In this document: positions 17,712 to 31,000 of the stretch, piece after piece
How positions within the stretch are numbered: the stretch's first letter is position 1
How the letters are laid out: each line of letters opens with the position of its first letter
Assembly (NCBI GenBank): GCA_029972225.1
Contig: CP124756.1
Location: forward strand, 2,214,001-2,278,000
Direction: 5' to 3'
Source: Candidatus Thiothrix putei
GTDB taxonomy: Bacteria; Pseudomonadota; Gammaproteobacteria; Thiotrichales; Thiotrichaceae
Length of the DNA: 64,000 nt
Program-made: the position numbers and the translations under genes
Notes under the pieces: model-generated
The model's input: only the letters and a program-made list of their open reading frames with translations
What the model was told of the DNA's origin: nothing
The model's database searches: none

Positions 17712-17883
17712 AGTGTTGTTTCTATCTGATAACTAAGTACGTTTTTATTATACATTAATATTTATATCAAATTCAATATAAATCATTGTTTTTATTGTAA
17801 AATTTTTTATTTACGTAAATACGTTATTAAAAATATTTTAATATTAAATTGTTTAACACTGTTCGGGTAATAACAATGACCTA

Positions 17884-20019
17884 TTAGTGTTTGATTAGCC
17901 AACAACCATGGATTTTCGGGTCACGTTCAAAATCTAAGGGCAACGATTGCTTACGGTAGTCCTGCACTGCGTATTTGTTTTCTACTTCAGTATCTAACTT
18001 GAACTTACGGAAATTATTAGAAAAAATCAGCGTACCATCAGGTGACAATATGCGCATGGCATCGTCAATCAATGCAACATGATCACGTTGTACATCAAAT
18101 GTATCTTGCATACGTTTAGAGTTACTGAATGTGGGTGGATCAAGAAAAATCAGGTCGTAATACTCATCACAATCGTATAGCCACTCCAACACATTCGCTT
18201 GGATGAAACGGTAACGTCGGTAGGGATCATGTTGCAAATTGTTCAAACTGAAATTGTCTTTTGCCCACTCCAAATACGTAGCAGACATATCCACGCTGTC
18301 AACACGATCAGCACCACCGATGGCGGCATGAACACTGGCTGTTCCGGTATAACAAAATAAATTCAGCACTTTTTTATTTTTGGAATGTTGTTGCAACCAA
18401 TAACGCATAGGGCGGTGATCCAAGAATAAACCGGTATCTAAATAATCGGTTAAATTCACTTTGAAAAGTATCCCGTGCTCAGTGACCGTCAACGCTTGTT
18501 CTGCCCTCCCCTGTTTTTCGTATTGATTCTTACCTTTTTGTTGGCGACGTTGTTTTAAGACGATTTTGTTTGGGTCAACACCTAACGCAGCAGGTAATGT
18601 CAGCAAGGCTTGCTGTAAACGTTGTTCTGCGACTTTATCGTCAATAGTTTTAGGGGGGGCATATTCTTGGACATGTAACCAATCGGCATAACGATCAACG
18701 GCAATTGCATATTCAGGAATATCCATATCGTATACACGATACGCATTTATATCCCTTTGTTTGATAAAGTTTTTTAACTTACGTAAGTTCTTCGTAATTC
18801 GGTTAGCAAGGTCATCAGAAATCCAAATGGCAGGATGCTCTTTCTGTACCAACCGCTCAAATGTATAAAGTTTGGATTCGGTTTCACCATTTAAAAAACG
18901 GTATTCTTTACTGTAAAACAAATTAGTCAAGGAAATAGGTGCGGCTGCTTCTGCAAACAAAGCCCCTCGATAGCCTGGTGGTAAACTCGTCATCCATGCA
19001 CTGAGCGCATCATAATGAGGTTTTACTGTGACGATATTGGCATTTATTTCAAAAGGTAAATTACTAATAACCAGAGCTTTGTCAGCTATAGTTGGTGCAG
19101 GCATAGCAGTTAGCGAGCATTGCGTCCAACGCGCTGCTGGCAAATCAATAGAACGCCAATCTGCCCGTGCGGCCATTACTGCGGCATCGCGATCGTTACC
19201 CCAAAATTCAAAACGTTCAGCATTGGCAAGCCCTGTGACACGACGATCTTGTGCTTCCGCATATAACGTGTTCCATAACTCAGCATCATGCCCTAGCCAA
19301 CGTTCAGCAACCGTATGTTGACGTAATAATCCTGGGGCAATATCCAACGCCATTAAAGCACCTTCGATCAAAAACGTACCAGCCGCACATTGCGGATCAA
19401 TCAGTGCCACTGATTCTGCCTCACTAACCACTAACTCAGGCCAACCTGCCCGAATTAATAATGCAGCAGCTAAATTTTCCCGCATGGGGGCATGTGTATC
19501 CAAGTCACGATAACCGCGTTGGTGTAAGCTATGCTGATTCAGCTCAATACCGATACTTGCATTACCCTTATGCAAATTTACAACTACTACAAGGTCGGGC
19601 GTATTACTAACACTAGGACGTATGCCATGTTGGCTACGGAATTGATCACCAATCTGATCTTTAACCCATTGCGCCCCAAATTGGGTATTGCGAATATCGT
19701 CATTCAAACCAAAAAAGCGTACTTTCAACGTACCTTCTGGGCGTAAATGTTGTTGCCAGTCAATAGAATGCAACAAGGTTTGCAATTCTGCTTGATTCTT
19801 GCCAAAACCCTGAGCCAGTTGTAACGTGGCACGCGAAGCTAACCGACTCCACAGCATCGCATAATACCCAAAGCGTAAATCGCCCCATGCTTGAACACCT
19901 GCATGACCAATTTTTACCGACTCTGCACCGCAACGACTAAGCTCATCAGCCAACAATGGTTCGATAAATTGGGGGCAAGCGAAAAACCACTGCAAAGGCG
20001 TTGCGTTATCTGACTGCAT
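17884..20019 (-). CDS. rlmL: bifunctional 23S rRNA methyltransferase RlmKL
   Basis: 711 aa, full length for the fused enzyme that makes m2G2445 and m7G2069. N-terminal THUMP region (residues 50-160), RlmL domain (about 170-390) and RlmK domain (about 430-711). RlmK motifs look intact: VLNLFCYTGTASVHAA and DLIFLDPPTFSNSKRM. In the RlmL half the SAM motif reads DPQCAAGTFL (208-217; E. coli DPMCGSGTLL) and the catalytic motif reads NLPF (320-323) where NPPY is expected, so the m2G activity may be weakened or lost. Confidence 0.9.
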   Translation of the reverse strand: MQSDNATPLQWFFACPQFIEPLLADELSRCGAESVKIGHAGVQAWGDLRFGYYAMLWSRLASRATLQLAQGFGKNQAELQTLLHSIDWQQHLRPEGTLKVRFFGLNDDIRNTQFGAQWVKDQIGDQFRSQHGIRPSVSNTPDLVVVVNLHKGNASIGIELNQHSLHQRGYRDLDTHAPMRENLAAALLIRAGWPELVVSEAESVALIDPQCAAGTFLIEGALMALDIAPGLLRQHTVAERWLGHDAELWNTLYAEAQDRRVTGLANAERFEFWGNDRDAAVMAARADWRSIDLPAARWTQCSLTAMPAPTIADKALVISNLPFEINANIVTVKPHYDALSAWMTSLPPGYRGALFAEAAAPISLTNLFYSKEYRFLNGETESKLYTFERLVQKEHPAIWISDDLANRITKNLRKLKNFIKQRDINAYRVYDMDIPEYAIAVDRYADWLHVQEYAPPKTIDDKVAEQRLQQALLTLPAALGVDPNKIVLKQRRQQKGKNQYEKQGRAEQALTVTEHGILFKVNLTDYLDTGLFLDHRPMRYWLQQHSKNKKVLNLFCYTGTASVHAAIGGADRVDSVDMSATYLEWAKDNFSLNNLQHDPYRRYRFIQANVLEWLYDCDEYYDLIFLDPPTFSNSKRMQDTFDVQRDHVALIDDAMRILSPDGTLIFSNNFRKFKLDTEVENKYAVQDYRKQSLPLDFERDPKIHGCWLIKH

Positions 20020-20113
20020 ATGTTGACCGAGGGTTTGAAATTAAATCGGAATTCTATCATCTTTCGTGCTTGTGCTAACATCTTCCAACACCAAACTTAC
20101 CCAGAGGATAATG

Positions 20114-21010
20114 ATGCCCATGACTACGCAACCTACTATCGGCTGGATTGGTCCCGGCATTATGGGACGTCCCATGTGCAAACATTTGTTGAGTGCAGGT
20201 TTCCCTTTGATAGTTTATGCACGTCGTCGCGAATCAGCTCAAGAATTGCTGGATATGGGGGCTGCATTTGCGCCAACACCGGCTGCCCTTGCAGCTCAAG
20301 TCGATATTGCGATATCCATGGTATCTGACACACCTGATGTTGAAGCCGTTTTACTGGGCGACAATAGCGTTATCGAAGGTGGTCAAGCAGGTTTACTCGT
20401 GGTGGATATGAGCACTATTTCACCCGTTACAACCCGTAAAATTGCTGAAAAGTTGGCAGAAAAAGGAATTCGTATGTTGGATGCCCCCGTTTCTGGGGGG
20501 GATGTCGGTGCAATGGCGGGGACACTGACGATTATGGTAGGGGGTAAAGCAGAAGATTTGGATTACGTGCGCCCTGCCCTTGCGGTCATGGGTAAAACCA
20601 TCACTCACATCGGTGATCATGGCGCAGGTCAACTTGCCAAAGCCTGTAACCAATTGATTGCAGCACAAACTGTCATTGCAGTAACAGAAGCATTTGAATT
20701 GGCGAAAGCGGCTGGGGTTGATCCTGCTAAAATCCGTGCAGCCTTGTTAGGTGGTTTTGCCTACTCAAAGGTGTTGGAATTACACGGGCAACGCATTTTA
20801 ACAGAAAACTTCCAACCCGGTTTTAAAGCACACTTGCATAATAAGGATATGCATATTGTGACCGATACGCTAACAGCATTTGGTTTGAACTTACCGGGAA
20901 CACAACGCGCTGCTGATTATATGCAGGCATTAGTGGACGCTGGTAATGGCGAATTAGATTCGTCCGCACTGGCAACCATTGTGCAACACAATGCGAAGGT
21001 TATCGGATAG
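20114..21010 (+). CDS. garR: 2-hydroxy-3-oxopropionate reductase-like dehydrogenase
   Basis: NAD(P)H-dependent beta-hydroxyacid dehydrogenase, about 298 aa from the ATG at 20114 (agagga 6 bases upstream); starts at 20111 or 20120 are also possible. GWIGPGIMGRPMCKHLL (Rossmann), DAPVSGGDVGAMAGTLTIMVGG and the catalytic Lys in GHGAGQLAKACNQL match tartronate semialdehyde reductases. No glyoxylate carboligase is nearby, so the substrate is inferred from family resemblance. Divergent from rlmKL; its 3' end overlaps lptE by 11 bases on the opposite strand. Confidence 0.82.
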   Translation: MPMTTQPTIGWIGPGIMGRPMCKHLLSAGFPLIVYARRRESAQELLDMGAAFAPTPAALAAQVDIAISMVSDTPDVEAVLLGDNSVIEGGQAGLLVVDMSTISPVTTRKIAEKLAEKGIRMLDAPVSGGDVGAMAGTLTIMVGGKAEDLDYVRPALAVMGKTITHIGDHGAGQLAKACNQLIAAQTVIAVTEAFELAKAAGVDPAKIRAALLGGFAYSKVLELHGQRILTENFQPGFKAHLHNKDMHIVTDTLTAFGLNLPGTQRAADYMQALVDAGNGELDSSALATIVQHNAKVIG

Positions 21011-21493
21011 CTTGCAAGCGCAATAGGATTAAACGCACAGCTTCATGGCGCAACTCTTCCTTGATAACGTTTTCTTCTTCGGCTGTGCCTAACACGTACT
21101 GACCATCGTAGACTTGGGAACGTTCTGCATTGACAGAACGTTCTATCCCTTCAACCATTGAACGGGTTTTAACGCGGAAGTCAACCGTAAGGCTATGGTT
21201 AAACTCACGCACTTGCCTTGTCGAAGAGTAACCCGATACGGAACGGTTTTCACGCACATTAGTAATACTGAGTATTGTGACAGCATCTTGCTCGCTTTGC
21301 TCAATATTTGCTCCTGCGTCTTCTAAGCTATCGCGTAAGACCAACCCAAAATCACTGCGCGGATCAACCCCCTGTATGTAAATACCTTGGCTCATCAACT
21401 CGGGCAAGGGTTTACTGCCCCGCAGATGAAATGGCTCACCGCCACAACCTAACAGCAACATCGACAGACTTAACAGCAACAACAAAGTCTTCA

Positions 21494-21494
<1 letters not shown>
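21000..21494 (-). CDS. lptE: LPS-assembly lipoprotein
   Basis: Outer-membrane lipoprotein that plugs LptD and delivers lipopolysaccharide to the surface. 164 aa with a lipobox (LLLGCGG) at residues 14-19 and the family start GEPFHLRGSKPLP. It directly follows leuS (stop and start overlap), the usual gammaproteobacterial pairing. holA, which often follows, is not here. Converges on and overlaps the garR-like gene. Confidence 0.9.
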
Positions 21495-24097
<2,603 letters not shown>

Positions 24098-24195
24098 CTA
24101 GGCTTGCTTTTCACTGGTGATCAAAGGGGCGAAGCATACAAAGCCTACTGACAATATGCCAGCAGCTTTGTGGGTAAGCGCGGGATTATAGCGGA

Positions 24196-24801
24196 TTATT
24201 TGGGGCAATTCTCCACGCAAAACTGATAAGGCTTCACTGCCCCGCCACAACTGGTATAGCACTGGCGGTACTGCGCATCACATTGGCATTCATTGCTACA
24301 AATTAGATCACGAATGCGGGCGGTTTCGCTGCTCAACGTCGGTTTTGCCGGTAACTTATCCGGGCGACTTGGCTCATTCAGCAAGGTCATGCCATTGAGC
24401 AGGGAATGGTGGTGTAAGCAACTGGCTGATTCTTTACCGTCGCGGTCACAGGTAAGCCGCCGCAGATCGTGTTGCAATTCACGCTGACGCAATTCCATTT
24501 CGTAAAAGCGCAAATCGGTTTGATAACGTTCCATTTCACGTTGCCACGCAGCCAAACGGGTGTCGTATTCACTGAGTTTTGCGGGAAGTTCGGTTTTAGC
24601 CTGTTGTTCAGCTTTGGCACTGCATTGACCGTATTGCAGATTGCATTGCAAGTTGCAGGTGCGCGTTTGAGTTTCACAGCGGTTGAGACAACTCAGACCG
24701 CCGGTACTTGTCGGTGGTGTGAATTCATAGCGGGTTTCGTATTGCGGCGCACAGCCGGATAACAGCCAAAGACTGAATAAAAATCCCCACCATTTGTTCA
24801 T
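24196..24801 (-). CDS. cysteine-rich coiled-coil lipoprotein, unknown function
   Basis: 201 aa from the ATG at 24801 (gaggtgag ribosome site); GTG at 24804 is an alternative. Signal peptide with lipobox LLSGCAPQ. The mature protein has two cysteine clusters (CLNRCETQTRTCNLQCNLQYGQC and, near the C-terminus, CSNECQCDAQYRQCYTSCGG...CVENC), separated by a charged helical region likely to be coiled coil (residues about 65-120). The many cysteines suggest disulfides or metal binding in the periplasm. It starts 16 bases after tex, so the two may share a transcript. Family not recognised. Confidence 0.7.
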   Translation of the reverse strand: MNKWWGFLFSLWLLSGCAPQYETRYEFTPPTSTGGLSCLNRCETQTRTCNLQCNLQYGQCSAKAEQQAKTELPAKLSEYDTRLAAWQREMERYQTDLRFYEMELRQRELQHDLRRLTCDRDGKESASCLHHHSLLNGMTLLNEPSRPDKLPAKPTLSSETARIRDLICSNECQCDAQYRQCYTSCGGAVKPYQFCVENCPK

Positions 24802-24817
24802 CACTCACCTCATTGTT

Positions 24818-27205
24818 TTATTTACGCATTTTTGCCAAGGCTGCGGCTAAGGCATCCCCCATTGCGGAGTTTGCGGCAGGCGCAGCGTCCTTCATAGTTT
24901 TTTTCGCGTTAGGTTGACGGGCATCCGCTTTACGGTCGTTACGATCATGACTGCGTTCCTGCTGCGGACGTGCCGCCACCGGTCGACGCTCTTCACGGTT
25001 AGCCACTGCCTTTGCGACGGGGTTTGAGACAGCTTTGGGCTGGGTAGATTCCAAACGCATGGTTAAACTGATTCGCTTACGCTGTACATCAACCTCTTCG
25101 ACGCGCACGTTTACCACATCACCGGTACGCACGACTTCACGCGGGTCTTTAATGAATTTGTCGGTCAGTTGGGAAATGTGTACCAAGCCGTCTTGATGCA
25201 CACCGATGTCCACAAATGCACCAAAATTCGCTACATTAGTAACCACACCTTCGAGAATCATGCCCGGTTGTAAATCTTTCAGCTCATTGACGCCTTCACG
25301 GAACGTAGCGGTCACAAATTCAGGGCGTGGGTCACGACCCGGTTTTTCCAATTCTGCCAAAATATCGCGAATTGTGGGAACACCGAACTGTTCAGTCACG
25401 TAATCGGCAGGTTTAAGCGTGCTAACAAACTCGCTATTTCCTACCAATTCTTGCAATGGCTGACGGTTCACAGCGGCAATCTGCTCAACCAGCGTGTAGG
25501 CTTCTGGGTGAACGGCGGATGCATCCAAGGGGTATTCCCCATCACGAATACGCAAGAAACCGGCGGCTTGTTCAAAGGTTTTCGCGCCTAGCCGTGACAC
25601 TTTCTTCAATTGATTGCGATTGCGGAATGCGCCATTGTCATTGCGGAACTCCACAATATTGTCAGCAATCCCACTGTTTAAACCGGAAACCCTTGCCAGT
25701 AATGCGGCAGACGCGGTATTCACATCGACCCCAACCGCGTTTACGCAGTCTTCGACCACTGCGTCCAGCGAACGCGCCAGTTCTGGTTGATTCAAATCGT
25801 GTTGGTATTGACCGACACCAATGGATTTTGGGTCAATTTTCACCAATTCTGCCAGCGGGTCTTGCAAGCGGCGAGCAATGGATACTGCGCCACGAATGGA
25901 AACATCCAAACCGGGGAATTCACGGGCAGCCAGTTCTGAGGCGGAATACACCGATGCACCGGCTTCTGAAACCACGATTTTAGACAGCTTGAGTTCGGGA
26001 TGACGGCTAATCAAATCGCCAGCTAACTGATCGGTTTCACGGGATGCCGTGCCATTGCCAATGCTGATCAATTCAACGCTGTGTTTAGCGCATAAATCTG
26101 CCAGTATCGCAATCGACTGATCCCATTGCTTTTTCGGCACATGCGGGTAGATCGTGGCAAAATCCAATAACTTACCCGTCGCATCGACAACTGCAACTTT
26201 CACCCCAGTGCGAAAACCGGGGTCAAGTCCCAGCGTATTACGTGCTCCAGCAGGTGCTGCTAACAATAAATCTTTCAAATTCGCCGCAAACACGCGGATG
26301 GCTTCTGCCTCGGCCTGTTCACGCAAACGTTGATTCAGGTCGGTGCTTAAACGGCTGTGCAATTTTACTTTCCACGTCCAACGTACTGTATCCAGCAACC
26401 ACCGATCAGCAGCCCTGCCCTGATCATAAATATTGAATGTTTGGGCAATTTTCTCTTCACACGGGTGACTCATACCGTCCGCTACGGCGACATCCAGTTT
26501 TAAATCCAGAATACCTTCGTTACGCCCACGGAATAATGCCAACGCGCGGTGAGACGGGATCTTGTTTAGCGCTTCGCTATACGCAAAGTAGTCCGTAAAT
26601 TTCTGCCCCTCATCTTCCTTACCCGCAATGACACTGGATTCAAAACCGCCCTGCTCCCACAAATATTCGCGCAATGTGCCGCTCAGTTCAGGGTTTTCAG
26701 CGAAATCCTCCATGAGGATTTGCCGCGCCCCATCCAACACCACTTTGGTGTCCGCAAACTCCATCTCAGGGTTAAGGTATTTAACGGCTTCGGTTTCGGG
26801 GTCAAGTTGCGGGTTGTTGAGCAAGGCTTCTGCCAGTGGTTGGATTCCTGCTTCGCGGGCAATCATCGCTTTGGTGCGACGCTTGGGTTTGTAAGGCAGA
26901 TAAATGTCTTCGAGTTCGGTGCGGGTTTGCGCCTGCAATATTTGCTGCTCTAACTCAGGGTTCAACTTGCCTTGTTCGCGGATAGAGTGAAGTACCGTTT
27001 CACGACGTTTTTCCAGTTCACGTAAGCTGCCCAGACGAGTTTCGAGGTAACGCAGTTGGGTATCGTCCAGCCCACCGGTTTTTTCCTTACGGTAGCGAGC
27101 AATGAAAGGAACCGTTGAACCCTCGTCCAATAAGGCGACAGCACTAGCCACTTGCTGTTCTTGAACCGCCAATTCGGTAGCGATACGGGAAAGAATACTT
27201 TGCAT
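24818..27205 (-). CDS. tex: Tex-family RNA-binding transcription accessory protein
   Basis: 795 aa from the ATG at 27205 ([19 protein letters not shown]), which matches the family start; an open frame continues upstream to 27268. Domains in order: N-terminal Tex helices, YqgF-like fold ([17 protein letters not shown]), helix-hairpin-helix motifs ([19 protein letters not shown]) and an S1 domain ([20 protein letters not shown]). An unusually long basic, low-complexity tail ([25 protein letters not shown]...) follows. Nucleic-acid binding; linked in other bacteria to transcription and toxin expression. Confidence 0.94.
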   Translation of the reverse strand: MQSILSRIATELAVQEQQVASAVALLDEGSTVPFIARYRKEKTGGLDDTQLRYLETRLGSLRELEKRRETVLHSIREQGKLNPELEQQILQAQTRTELEDIYLPYKPKRRTKAMIAREAGIQPLAEALLNNPQLDPETEAVKYLNPEMEFADTKVVLDGARQILMEDFAENPELSGTLREYLWEQGGFESSVIAGKEDEGQKFTDYFAYSEALNKIPSHRALALFRGRNEGILDLKLDVAVADGMSHPCEEKIAQTFNIYDQGRAADRWLLDTVRWTWKVKLHSRLSTDLNQRLREQAEAEAIRVFAANLKDLLLAAPAGARNTLGLDPGFRTGVKVAVVDATGKLLDFATIYPHVPKKQWDQSIAILADLCAKHSVELISIGNGTASRETDQLAGDLISRHPELKLSKIVVSEAGASVYSASELAAREFPGLDVSIRGAVSIARRLQDPLAELVKIDPKSIGVGQYQHDLNQPELARSLDAVVEDCVNAVGVDVNTASAALLARVSGLNSGIADNIVEFRNDNGAFRNRNQLKKVSRLGAKTFEQAAGFLRIRDGEYPLDASAVHPEAYTLVEQIAAVNRQPLQELVGNSEFVSTLKPADYVTEQFGVPTIRDILAELEKPGRDPRPEFVTATFREGVNELKDLQPGMILEGVVTNVANFGAFVDIGVHQDGLVHISQLTDKFIKDPREVVRTGDVVNVRVEEVDVQRKRISLTMRLESTQPKAVSNPVAKAVANREERRPVAARPQQERSHDRNDRKADARQPNAKKTMKDAAPAANSAMGDALAAALAKMRK

Positions 27206-27464
27206 ACGAAACTCGTTGTTGTGATCAATGCCTTGCATCATAACAAAGTCAGGGGAAGGCTCAAACAATGTGAATTGATTCTATTGGTGATGATTATCAC
27301 AGCTAAAGCAGTTAACGACTGTAATAATCCAACCACAACGCAAGTAAGTAACCAAACATGGCTTCTATTCAACCTATTGATTCTATAAAACAACACGTTG
27401 AGAAGCTTACTAACACTAACAAGGTAATTGGCTTGAGCCATTGTTCAAAAAGGGTTTAACTATC

Positions 27465-27992
27465 ATGGGTGTACATTTACATCTTGCTGCCATTTCTGAT
27501 TTCAATATCAGTCGTCTCATGGCACATCCGCAACTTATCTGGACTTTAGTCACGGCTGAAACCCGCTTTCCTGCATCACGCTATGCTCTAGAGCCTGAGG
27601 GCATCACTCTGCGAGAAACCTTGGGTGAATACTGGCATGGCATCCACTACCTCCTATGTGGTCAAGGCTGGAATGGTCAGTTACCGGGTGCTTTTTTGCT
27701 GGATGGCGGCAGTTATGTGGGCGATGTGGACTTGGGCTATGGCCCTGCCCGAACATTTGATTCAGGTGAAGTCAAGCACATTACCCAAGCGCTAGTGAAT
27801 AAAACACCGGAGACATTACGCCAGCACTTTGATACCAATCAAATGTTGGATGAGGATATTTACCCGCCAATATGGGATGGTAATGCTCAAGCGCTGGACG
27901 CTTGCCTCCAGCGCTTCCAAGCGATGCAGCATTTTATGCGACATGTCGCCGAAAATGACCTTGGTTTAGCTGTCTATTTGCAAGAAACGTAA
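27465..27992 (+). CDS. DUF1877 family protein
   Basis: 175 aa from the ATG at 27465 (MGVHLHLAAISDF). The MGV start, ESPE/EPEGITLRETLGEYWHGIHYLLCG and YGPARTFDSGEVKHITQAL segments match the DUF1877 (YfbM-like) family, of unknown function. Single gene, divergent from tex and convergent with the RND operon. Confidence 0.8.
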   Translation: MGVHLHLAAISDFNISRLMAHPQLIWTLVTAETRFPASRYALEPEGITLRETLGEYWHGIHYLLCGQGWNGQLPGAFLLDGGSYVGDVDLGYGPARTFDSGEVKHITQALVNKTPETLRQHFDTNQMLDEDIYPPIWDGNAQALDACLQRFQAMQHFMRHVAENDLGLAVYLQET

Positions 27993-28027
27993 ATCCCCGT
28001 ACCACTCGCGCAGCAACGGGGATTACG
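27990..28027. terminator. hairpin at the end of the DUF1877 gene
   Basis: acgtaaatccccgt and acggggattacgt pair over about 13 bp with one bulge and a 15-nt loop, starting at the stop codon. No T-run, so termination strength is uncertain. Confidence 0.4.
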
Positions 28028-28040
28028 TCAGATTGAACAC

Positions 28041-28068
28041 GAAAAAGGTGGGGTTAAATCGCCCCACC
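28041..28068 (-). terminator. terminator of the RND operon overlapping the stop codon
   Basis: On the minus strand ggtgggg, loop cgatttaa, ccccacc, then TTTTT. The stem's 5' arm lies in the last codons of the permease gene and the stop codon sits in the loop. Confidence 0.8.
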
Positions 28069-31000
28069 CACAATAGTAGCTAAACGATTGCGGGCGTACA
28101 TATAATACATCAGCGGAATCAGTACCAGTGTCAATACCGTGGATACCAATATACCAAAAATCAATGATACGGCGAGTCCACCAAAAATTGGATCATCAAT
28201 AATAAAGAATGCACCGACCATGGCCGCCAATGCGGTTAATGCAATAGGTTTGGCACGTACTGCGCTTGAATTAATCACCGCATCTTTCAAATCCATGCCG
28301 CTTCTCACTTGTTCATTAATGAAATCGACTAACAAGATGGAGTTGCGGACGATAATCCCAGCAAGCGCAATCATGCCGATCATTGAGGTTGCAGTAAATT
28401 GCATTCCCAGCAATGCATGACCCGGCATAACACCGATAATGGTTAACGGAATGGGCGACATGATGACTAGCGGAACCATATACGACCTGAATTGTGCCAC
28501 GATCAACAGGAAGATCAGAATCATTCCTACCCCGTAAGCAATCCCCATATCGCGGAAGGTTTCGTAAGTCACTTGCCATTCACCATCCCATTTCATCCCA
28601 TACAAATAAGGGTCATCCGGCTGCGCAACAAAGAATTGATTAATCGGATTATCATACACGGACAGTTCTTTAATGCCACTAAAGATCTCGAACATGCCAT
28701 ACAGCGGGCTGTCTGTTGTCCCTGCCATATCACCGGTCACGTACACAACCGGCAGCAAATCTTTGTGATAAATGGAATGTTCCCGTGTGGTTTCCTGCAC
28801 ACTGACCAATTCAGACATCGGCACTAACTCACCCGCCTGACTACGTACACGCAATGCCAGTACCGAATCCATTTTATCTTTCAATGCTACCGGAAACTCG
28901 ACGCGAATCGGTACTGCATACTTAATACCCTTACCGTGTAAAAACACTACGTCTTCACCACGCAATACCGTATCAATAGCAGAAGCAATCGTATCTTGGG
29001 ATACACCTAGCAACGCCGCTTTACGACGATCGACTTGTACCACCAAACGCTTTTGCGGGTATTCGACACTATCATCAATATCCACAATGTCTTGGGTTTG
29101 TTCAAATATACCTCGAACCTGCTTGGCAACCGCAATTTGTCCCGGATAATCCAAACCATACACTTCAGCCACAATTGGTGACATCACCGGTGGTCCCGGT
29201 GGCACTTCGACTACTTTCACATTGGCATTGTACTTTTTAGCAATGTCTTGCAAAGGTGGGCGTACATCTAAAGCGATTTCATGACTTTGACGTTCACGTC
29301 CGTGAGCATCCGTTAGATTGACTTGAATATCACCAATATTAGAGCCTTCGCGTAAATAGTATTGACGCACCAAACCATTGAAGTTGATGGGTGCAGCGGT
29401 TCCTGCATAAATTTGGTAATCGGTTACCTCATCGACTTTCCCCAAATACTCTGACATTTCATTCAGTACCCGCGACGTTTGCTCCAATGAGGTACCTTCC
29501 GGCATATCCAGTATCACCTGGAATTCGGATTTATTGTCGAAAGGCAGCATTTTCAGTACTACTAGCTTGAATACTGCTAGGGAGGCAGATAACACGATCA
29601 ATAAAGTAATGACTGCGAACAAGGTCGTGCGACGTTTACCACCTTTTTTATCGTCTAGAAATGGGGACATGATACGACTGAAAAAACCGTGCAACTTATT
29701 GTTATCGTGATGATGGAGGCTGAAATCAACGTTGGCCAACATTTTTCCTGTCATCCAAGGTGTCACTACGTAAGCGACTGCCAATGAAATCAGCATCCCC
29801 ATACTGGCATTGATCGGAATCGGCGACATATAAGGCCCCATTAATCCCGATACAAATGCCATGGGCAACAACGCTGCAATCACCGTAAACGTTGCCAATA
29901 TGGTAGGGCCACCTACTTCATCGACGGCTACTGGAATCACGTCCAACAGCTTTTTCCCACCTTGCTGCATGTGACGGTGAATATTTTCCACCACCACAAT
30001 GGCATCATCGACCAAAATACCGATAGAGAAAATCAACGCAAACAACGAAACCCGATTTAAGGTGAAACCATAAGCCCATGATGCAAACAAGGTTACCGCT
30101 AAGGTAATCACCACCGCAGCACCCACAATCAGGGCTTCCCGCCACCCTAAAGCAAACCAAATCAACAAGGCTACTGCGATGGTTTCAATAATGAGTTTGT
30201 GAATCAGCTTTTCAGACTTCGCCTGAGCTGTCTCGCCGTAATTACGCGTGACAGTGACATTCACACCTTCTGGCACGAACGTCCCCCGCAATTTTTCGAA
30301 GCGATCAATGACACTATTGGCAATATCGACTGCATTCGTTCCAGGCTGCTTGGCAACAGCAATGGTGACGGCTGGGGTATGGATACCTGCTTGCAATTCT
30401 TTATGTGATGCTGCGCTACCTGTTCCAAAAGTGACGTAAGCTTCCGGCGAATCAGAAGTACGTTTTACTTCCGCAACATCGTTAAGGAAAACAGGTTTGC
30501 CGTCGAAGACACCGACCATCAGCTCCCCTACTTCTGCCGCGTCCATCAGGAATGTACCGGCTTGTACTTGAATTTCCTCGTTGTTATTCACCAAGGAAAC
30601 AGCATCACGAGCAGAATTACTGGCGTGTAGCGCATTCCGCAAATCTGCCAGCGAGATACCATGACCAGCAAGTTTTTCAGCATCCAGCAAGACATGAACA
30701 ATTTGTTGCGGGCCACCAATCGTGTAAATATCACGCGATCCGGGTACGCGCTTGAGTTCGGATTCAATGGCATGTGCCACTTGATTCAATTCATAAGCAC
30801 CGCGTTTATCATCTTCGGTCCACAATGTCAGCGCAACAATCGGTACATCATCAATTCCTTTCGGCTTGATCAGTGGCGTACCCACGCCAAGATTTTGTGG
30901 CAACCAGTCTTGATTGGAAGCAACTTTGTTATATAAACGCACCAGTGCATCCGTTCGATCCTGCCCCACTTTGTATTGCACGGTTAAAACCGACATACCC

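Noticed and set aside
25456..25983. Plus-strand open frame of 175 codons
   Set aside because: Antisense shadow of tex; low-complexity composition and no start signals.
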